Source: Wagnerdoeblera sp046292685
Lineage (GTDB): Bacteria > Pseudomonadota > Alphaproteobacteria > Rhodobacterales > Rhodobacteraceae
DNA: 16,281 nucleotides
Reading direction: 5' to 3'
NCBI RefSeq assembly: GCF_046292685.1
Contig: NZ_JBKBQM010000061.1
Coordinates: forward strand, 1-16,281
Part shown: positions 12,799 to 16,281 of the stretch, piece after piece
Position numbering within the stretch: the first letter of the stretch is position 1
How the letters are laid out: each line of letters starts with the position of its first letter
Made by a program: the position numbers and the translations under genes
Notes under the pieces: model-generated
What the model was told of the DNA's origin: nothing
Database searches by the model: none
What the model saw: only the letters and a program-made list of their open reading frames with translations

Positions 12799-14604
12799 CT
12801 ACGCCCGCTCCAGCCGGTAGAGCGCAAAGGGCAGGGGGACAAACTCCACCGCCAGCCCCTCGGCATCCAGGAGGCGCTGCGACACATGCCGCGCCGGGGC
12901 AAAGACAAGGTGCCGGTCGCCGGGGTGTTCGGCGGCGCGCTCCCGCGCGTAACTCAGCGTCAGCGCGGCGGCGGGGGATTTCAGCCAGTCCAGATCGGGG
13001 CGGTAGATCAGCCAGACATGCGCGCCGCCCGCATGGCCGACATAGCCGCGCCCCTCGTCCATCTGCGCGGGGTCCACGGGCTGCGAGGTCGCCATGTGGA
13101 ACAGCACGCCCGCAAGGGACGCAAAGGACGGCAGGTCCGCGCCTTGCAGGATCGCGTCCAGTTCCACCGGCGCGCCTAGGGTGCAATAGGTGAATTCGCC
13201 CCCCAGCCCCTCGGCCCGGTCCGCCACCGCCTTTTCGCCGGTGACGATCAGCGCGCCGTCCTTCACCTGCTTGGTGATGCGGTCGTATTCGTGGCCGTGC
13301 AGGTTTTCGATCTTTTCCACCTGTTCGGTCAGGCGAGAGGCAGCTTGCAGCTTGGTCCAGGTCAGGCTTTCGCGCAGCAGTTCGGTGCGCTGCGTGCCGG
13401 TAAAGGCATAGCCGCCCATGACCCGCCGCACCCGCTCGGCTGTCAGCCGGTCGGCATAATCTTCCATCTCCACCAGGATGAAGCGCCGGTTGCCGCCGTC
13501 GCGCCTGTTGGCCTCCAGCACGGCATGGGCGGTGGTGCCGGACCCGGCGAAGGAATCGAGGATGAGGGAGTCGGGGTTTGTTGCCAAATCTAACACCTTC
13601 TGGATCACGCCTAGCGGCTTCGGCGTCACGAAAACATCGTCTGAGGAGTCGAAATTTAGAGCTGCTAGAAGTTGTTTCTTGGCATCTTGCGTGTGGCCCA
13701 CTTCGTCGTAGAACCAAAGTGTTTGAGGGACCCGCCCATTCTTGACGTCAGTCAAGTATCGCTTCAGGCGCGGTTGGTTGTCTTGGTCAGCGCCCCACCA
13801 AATTCGACCTTCGGTATCTAGTCGATGAAAATTGGCCTCAGATACTCGCCAATACATTCCTGTCGGAGGACCGGGGATAACCCTGCCTTTTGGTGTTGTT
13901 ATGGCGTAGGTTCCGTCTCCATAATAGTTTCTGGCCGACAAATCCCCGGAAGTCCAAGGCCCTCTTGGATCATTGTCAGGGTTTGTATATCGTGCTTCCA
14001 TTTCTTCGGTGCGTTCCAGAAGATTGGGTCGCCAAGAAAATTTGTCCTTTGCGTAAACAAGCACATAATCATGATCTTCGGAGAAGTATTGTGCTGTATT
14101 CTTCGGGGAGAACACCTTTTGCCAAATGCAAGCTGCAACAAAATTATCCTCGCCAAATATCTCGTCCAGCATTGACCGCGCCCGATGCACCTCGTTGTCA
14201 TCCAGCGTGATCCATATGCTGCCCGTCTCGCTCAGCAACTCATGCAGCAACCGCAGCCTTGGCCACATCATCGCGCACCATTTGTCGTGGCGCAGGCCGT
14301 CCTCGATGCCGATGGGGTTGGCGTCCAGCCATTCGCGGATCATCGGCGCGTTCACGGCGTCGTTGTAGGCCCAGCCCTCATTCCCCGTATTGTAGGGCGG
14401 GTCGATGAAGATGCAGTCCACCTTTCCCGCATACATCGGCAACAGCGCCTTCAGCGCATGCAGGTTGTCGCCCTGCACGATCAGGTTGCCGTCCAGCCGC
14501 GGCGCGCCGATGCCCTTGTCTGGGTGCATCACCAAGGGGCGGAACGGCACGGCAAGGTGGTGGTTCCAAACGAATTCCTTGCCCTTGAACAGCAGTTCCG
14601 TCAT
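12799..14604 (-). CDS. mod: Type III DNA N6-adenine methyltransferase, Mod subunit
   Basis: Mod recognises the asymmetric target and methylates adenine on one strand; it also guides Res. In this 601-residue protein the catalytic motif IV comes first (IDPPYNTGNEGW, DPPY at 68-71) and the AdoMet motif I later (LDSFAGSGTTAHAVL, 349-363), the beta-class order used by Mod. GSIWITLDDNEVHRARSMLD precedes the variable target-recognition region (about 155-335). Start: ATG at 14604 with AAGGGGG shortly upstream; homology (FKGKEFVWNHHLAVPFRPL) begins immediately. The sequence encoding the target-recognition region is markedly AT-richer, with different codons from the flanks, suggesting domain replacement. 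The stop abuts the res start. A long palindrome lies about 115 nt upstream of the start. Confidence 0.95.
   Translation of the reverse strand: MTELLFKGKEFVWNHHLAVPFRPLVMHPDKGIGAPRLDGNLIVQGDNLHALKALLPMYAGKVDCIFIDPPYNTGNEGWAYNDAVNAPMIREWLDANPIGIEDGLRHDKWCAMMWPRLRLLHELLSETGSIWITLDDNEVHRARSMLDEIFGEDNFVAACIWQKVFSPKNTAQYFSEDHDYVLVYAKDKFSWRPNLLERTEEMEARYTNPDNDPRGPWTSGDLSARNYYGDGTYAITTPKGRVIPGPPTGMYWRVSEANFHRLDTEGRIWWGADQDNQPRLKRYLTDVKNGRVPQTLWFYDEVGHTQDAKKQLLAALNFDSSDDVFVTPKPLGVIQKVLDLATNPDSLILDSFAGSGTTAHAVLEANRRDGGNRRFILVEMEDYADRLTAERVRRVMGGYAFTGTQRTELLRESLTWTKLQAASRLTEQVEKIENLHGHEYDRITKQVKDGALIVTGEKAVADRAEGLGGEFTYCTLGAPVELDAILQGADLPSFASLAGVLFHMATSQPVDPAQMDEGRGYVGHAGGAHVWLIYRPDLDWLKSPAAALTLSYARERAAEHPGDRHLVFAPARHVSQRLLDAEGLAVEFVPLPFALYRLERA
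13570..14170. other. AT-rich segment within mod covering the target-recognition domain
   Basis: Roughly codons 145-345 of mod use many A/T-ending codons and contain AT-rich runs, whereas the flanking mod sequence has the high-GC composition of the rest of the window. The boundaries fall just after the ..DEIFGED segment and just before motif I (DSFAGSGTT), i.e. around the specificity region. I judged this by eye; no percentage was calculated. Confidence 0.7.
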
Positions 14605-14717
14605 CGCCCGCCCCCTTGTGCCGTCTTTGCCCCGTTAGACCATTTCCCGCCGCCGCTCGGCAAGCCGAAACCGGCACGGCGGGTGGACCAGGGGCGCGAC
14701 AGGCATCCACCGGGAAT

Positions 14718-14744
14718 GCCTGCCCAAGGCAGCCTTGGACAGGC
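14718..14744. promoter_or_regulatory. 27-bp interrupted palindrome upstream of mod
   Basis: The left arm GCCTG-N-CCAAGGC (14718-14730) and its reverse complement (14732-14744) are separated by a single A at 14731, with one unpaired position in each arm. An overlapping second inverted repeat, CAGGCAT (14700-14706) / ATGCCTG (14716-14722), shares the left part. It lies between the small ORF ending at 14763 and the mod start at 14604, so it could be an operator, or the 3' hairpin of the upstream small gene. No T-run follows on the - strand. Confidence 0.55.
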
Positions 14745-14762
14745 GTTTCTCAGGTCAGCGCG

Positions 14763-14948
14763 TCACCCTCCGCGTTTGCTGTCGGGCGTGCGCTGAACCG
14801 GCTTCCACTCGTGACCGGGCTTGGTGGTCGGCGGCAGGCGCGTGTTGTCGGGCACGGTCGCATAGTTCGGCTTCTCTCCGCCCCGCAGCCCGACTTCCTG
14901 CCAGCTTCCGCCGTTCCGGCCGGTGGTGTCACCGGGCTTCTTCGTCAT
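14763..14948 (-). CDS. Small YjzC-like hypothetical protein
   Basis: A 61-residue product: it starts MTKKPGDTTGRNGGSWQEVG, continues LRGGEKPNYATVPDNTRLPP, and ends TTKPGHEWKPV plus a short basic tail. The pattern TGxxGG..EVGxRGG....NYATVPD...LPPTTKPG..W.PV resembles small conserved proteins annotated as YjzC-like; no biochemical role is known to me. ATG 14948 is chosen because conserved sequence begins there; the frame is open further upstream to 15179, but that part is low-complexity and unlike a protein. A purine-rich AAGGGGG lies about 10-16 nt upstream. It points the same way as mod, 158 nt before it, and may be an accessory or plasmid-type gene. Confidence 0.6.
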   Translation of the reverse strand: MTKKPGDTTGRNGGSWQEVGLRGGEKPNYATVPDNTRLPPTTKPGHEWKPVQRTPDSKRGG

Positions 14949-15081
14949 TCTCAAAGCACCCCCTTGCCAGCGCAGCGGCGCTGAAATCCCAGATGGGAAA
15001 TGTTGGGGGCAGTTCAATAGGCTGTGTTTGGGAATCTTCTTGCCCCAAAATGTAGAAGGCCCAAGCCGAAATGCCTGATGT

Positions 15082-15315
15082 TCACGCCGCCTTGGTCTTG
15101 CGCTTGCGGTCCCGCCGCAGCTTTGCGCGATACCCTGCCCAAACCAGACGCGCTGCCACGATCGCATGGCCTTGGCCACGGCGCAGAAGATACCGCTGCA
15201 ACTGGTCCCACTCGGTCAGGTCGGAGAGTTGGAGGTCGCCCAGCGCGTCCGTCACGAAGGATGCAAATTCGGGTTCCCAGGACTGGGGCATGCGCAGGTA
15301 TTCGATGAAGGTCAT
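15082..15315 (-). CDS. Small YozE/SAM-like hypothetical protein
   Basis: A 77-residue product beginning MTFIEYLRMPQSWEPEFASF, with DLQLSDLTEWDQLQRYLLRR following and a very basic C-terminus (AKLRRDRKRKTKAA). The MTFxEYL... start followed by an acidic helix and a W-x-x-L-x-x-Y-L helix resembles the YozE sterile-alpha-motif-like family of small proteins found in phages, plasmids and Firmicutes; the assignment is tentative. GGAG (- strand, about 9 nt before ATG 15315) is a good ribosome binding site and overlaps the stop of the primase-polymerase ORF (TAA 15322-15324), so the two look like members of one operon. Confidence 0.55.
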   Translation of the reverse strand: MTFIEYLRMPQSWEPEFASFVTDALGDLQLSDLTEWDQLQRYLLRRGQGHAIVAARLVWAGYRAKLRRDRKRKTKAA

Positions 15316-15321
15316 GCTGCG

Positions 15322-16073
15322 TTACTCCGCTGTGCGGGTGGCGTGATTGCGCCCGATGGTGAACCCGGTGAACCCCCGTTTCCTATATTGCCGCCCGAGA
15401 CGCGCAGCCCGCCCTTCCGGCCCCACCGCTGCCGTTCCATGGCCAAGGGTTTTGGTGGGTCTGCATGGGTTCACTGGGTTCTCTGCCGGTGCAAGGCACT
15501 GGAAAGGCGTATTAAAATGCTGAACCCAAGCTCCATTTCCCGCGTTCGCGTCGGGTTCAGCCGGCTCACCTTTCCAAGGGGCAAGCACGCTGCAACCGAT
15601 GACCCGGCGAAAGCGATGCACGGTCGCAGGTGATGATTGAACCTTCCGCATCACGGCCGCACCCAAGGCTTCTGCCCCGAAACGTGCCAGCGTCTGGTGT
15701 TCGATCCACATGCCCAAACCCAGTTCCAAGGGGCGTTCCCAGCGATAGGGCTGCCCGGTGTCCGGGTGGATCGAGGGCGGCAGGACATCTTGCGAACCGG
15801 TCCCCATCAGGTCAATTTCCCATGCCCGCTTGCGCTTCCCGCCGATGGTGATGAAGTCAGGTGACTTCACAAGGTTGCGTTTGGGCATCGCCACGGGGGA
15901 CAGGAAGTAAAGATGCCGCGACTGCCCGCCGCTGCCACTCACCACAGAAGGGAAGCCCCTGGCGGCAGGCCACAGCACCAGAAGCGCCGCCCAAGCTTCC
16001 CCGGCCTTGCTGGCGTCCCGAATGTCGAGGTCGACCAGGTGCAGGAAGTCCCCGCCGATCTGCGACGGCTGGG
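15322..16073 (-). pseudogene. Primase-polymerase (Prim-Pol) remnant, 5' end removed by an IS256-family element
   Basis: The - strand encodes the core of a bifunctional DNA primase/polymerase N-terminal domain as found in plasmid and phage replication proteins. Visible are HLVDLDIRD with the metal-binding D-x-D, SGSGGQSRHLYFLSP with the nucleotide-contacting His, WEIDLMGTGSQ, and VLPPSIHPDTGQPYRWERPL. The usual N-terminal part is absent. Upstream of about 16073 the sequence belongs to an IS256-like terminal repeat and transposase, so the in-frame ATG at 16221 is an artefact. After about position 15660 the sequence becomes low-complexity (NPVNP.., GFTGFT) and could be frameshifted or a natural linker. 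The ORF ends 6 nt before the next small gene. Confidence 0.7.
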
Positions 16074-16100
16074 TCACGTCCGTGAAGCTGGTGTAAATTC
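16071..16100. repeat. IS256-family terminal inverted repeat (element end)
   Basis: The segment starting GGGTCACGTCCGTGAAG and continuing CTGGTGTAAATTC matches the usual shape of IS256-type ends (GTCC..G..AG.TGGTGTA). It parallels the sequence at 8136-8160. It lies about 20-50 nt beyond the transposase stop codon, the expected distance. The other end of the element is outside the window. Confidence 0.55.
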
Positions 16101-16121
16101 CTGGATGGCCTGAGGGCATGA

Positions 16122-16281
16122 TCAGGCGGCTTTCGTGGTTATAGTGAGAATGGGGTCGAACTCCTCCTTGTCGATCTGAGCGAAGGCTTCGACCATCATG
16201 TAGCGGCTCGAGGTCTGCCATTCGTCGTTCTGCTCGAACAGCACAGCGCCGATCAGGCGCATGATCGAGGCGTCGTTCGGG
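16122..16281 (-). CDS. IS256-family transposase, C-terminal end (runs off the window)
   Basis: Read on the - strand from the window edge, 52 codons encode PNDASIMRLIGAVLFEQNDE, then WQTSSRYMMVEAF and a tail ending ITTKAA, before TGA at 16122-16124. The FPNEA.I.RL.GA.L.EQNDEW...RYM segment is the diagnostic C-terminus of IS256/Mutator transposases. It is a different lineage from the remnant at 8136-8803 (different tail), and this segment is open, so the element may be intact beyond the edge. It interrupts the primase-polymerase gene. Confidence 0.85.
   Translation of the reverse strand, partial: PNDASIMRLIGAVLFEQNDEWQTSSRYMMVEAFAQIDKEEFDPILTITTKAA

Noticed and set aside
11200..13179. A 659-codon open frame on the + strand opposite res and mod
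   Set aside because: It has a His/Arg/Gln-rich composition and no recognisable domain, and overlaps two well-supported genes.
14949..15179. N-terminal extension of the small YjzC-like ORF to 15179
   Set aside because: The added segment has no conserved pattern and overlaps the oppositely framed YozE-like gene; the conserved part starts at 14948.
16074..16221. Start of the primase-polymerase ORF at ATG 16221
   Set aside because: This part is the transposase C-terminus in another frame plus an IS terminal repeat.

Overview
The window looks like an accessory region of a high-GC alphaproteobacterium, probably Rhodobacterales. That guess rests on base composition, codon style and the flavour of the Cas, IS256 and integrase sequences; no rRNA or core gene confirms it. 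Left to right there are three blocks.

(1) Positions 1-8135, + strand: a type I-E CRISPR-cas operon in the order [end of an upstream ORF, possibly cas3] - cas8e/casA - cse2/casB - cas7e - cas5e - DUF262/HNH nuclease gene - cas6e - ccdA - ccdB - cas1 - cas2 - leader - one repeat. Two things are unusual. A full-length 621-residue DUF262 + HNH protein (the architecture of GmrSD/BrxU/SspE-type DNA-modification-sensing nucleases) sits between cas5e and cas6e, joined to both by overlapping stop/start codons. A complete CcdA/CcdB toxin-antitoxin pair sits between cas6e and cas1, with a promoter-like sequence starting on the cas6e stop codon. The large and small Cascade subunits look broken: casA has a 7-bp tandem duplication that shifts the frame after residue ~30, a deletion appears to join the casA body to the middle of cse2, and cse2 has a 9-G tract and an in-frame TAG. 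cas7e, cas5e, the DUF262 gene, cas6e, ccdAB and cas2 are open. cas1 keeps all catalytic residues but has no stop codon until deep inside cas2. The CRISPR array is one repeat plus one spacer-length segment, cut off by an IS256-like end.

(2) Positions 8136-9629: a graveyard of mobile-element remnants. On the - strand is a frameshifted, internally deleted IS256-family transposase. On the + strand is the frameshifted C-terminal end of a tyrosine integrase with its catalytic Tyr apparently changed to Cys. Then come ~560 nt without a recognisable gene, and a cluster of resolvase-type half-sites.

(3) Positions 9630-16281: a small serine recombinase (+ strand) converges, with one base between stops, on a complete type III restriction-modification operon (mod then res, - strand). 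The target-recognition part of mod is visibly AT-richer than the rest. Upstream of mod are a long palindrome, a small YjzC-like ORF, a small YozE-like ORF and a primase-polymerase remnant whose 5' end is cut by the end of a second IS256-family element that runs off the window.

Functionally this is a defence island: a decaying Cascade with adaptation genes, a likely modification-sensing nuclease, an addiction module and a type III R-M system, embedded in plasmid- or phage-like replication and recombination debris. The central question is whether the DUF262/HNH and CcdAB genes are functional parts of the type I-E locus (nuclease partner, guard module) or passengers that outlived the interference complex.
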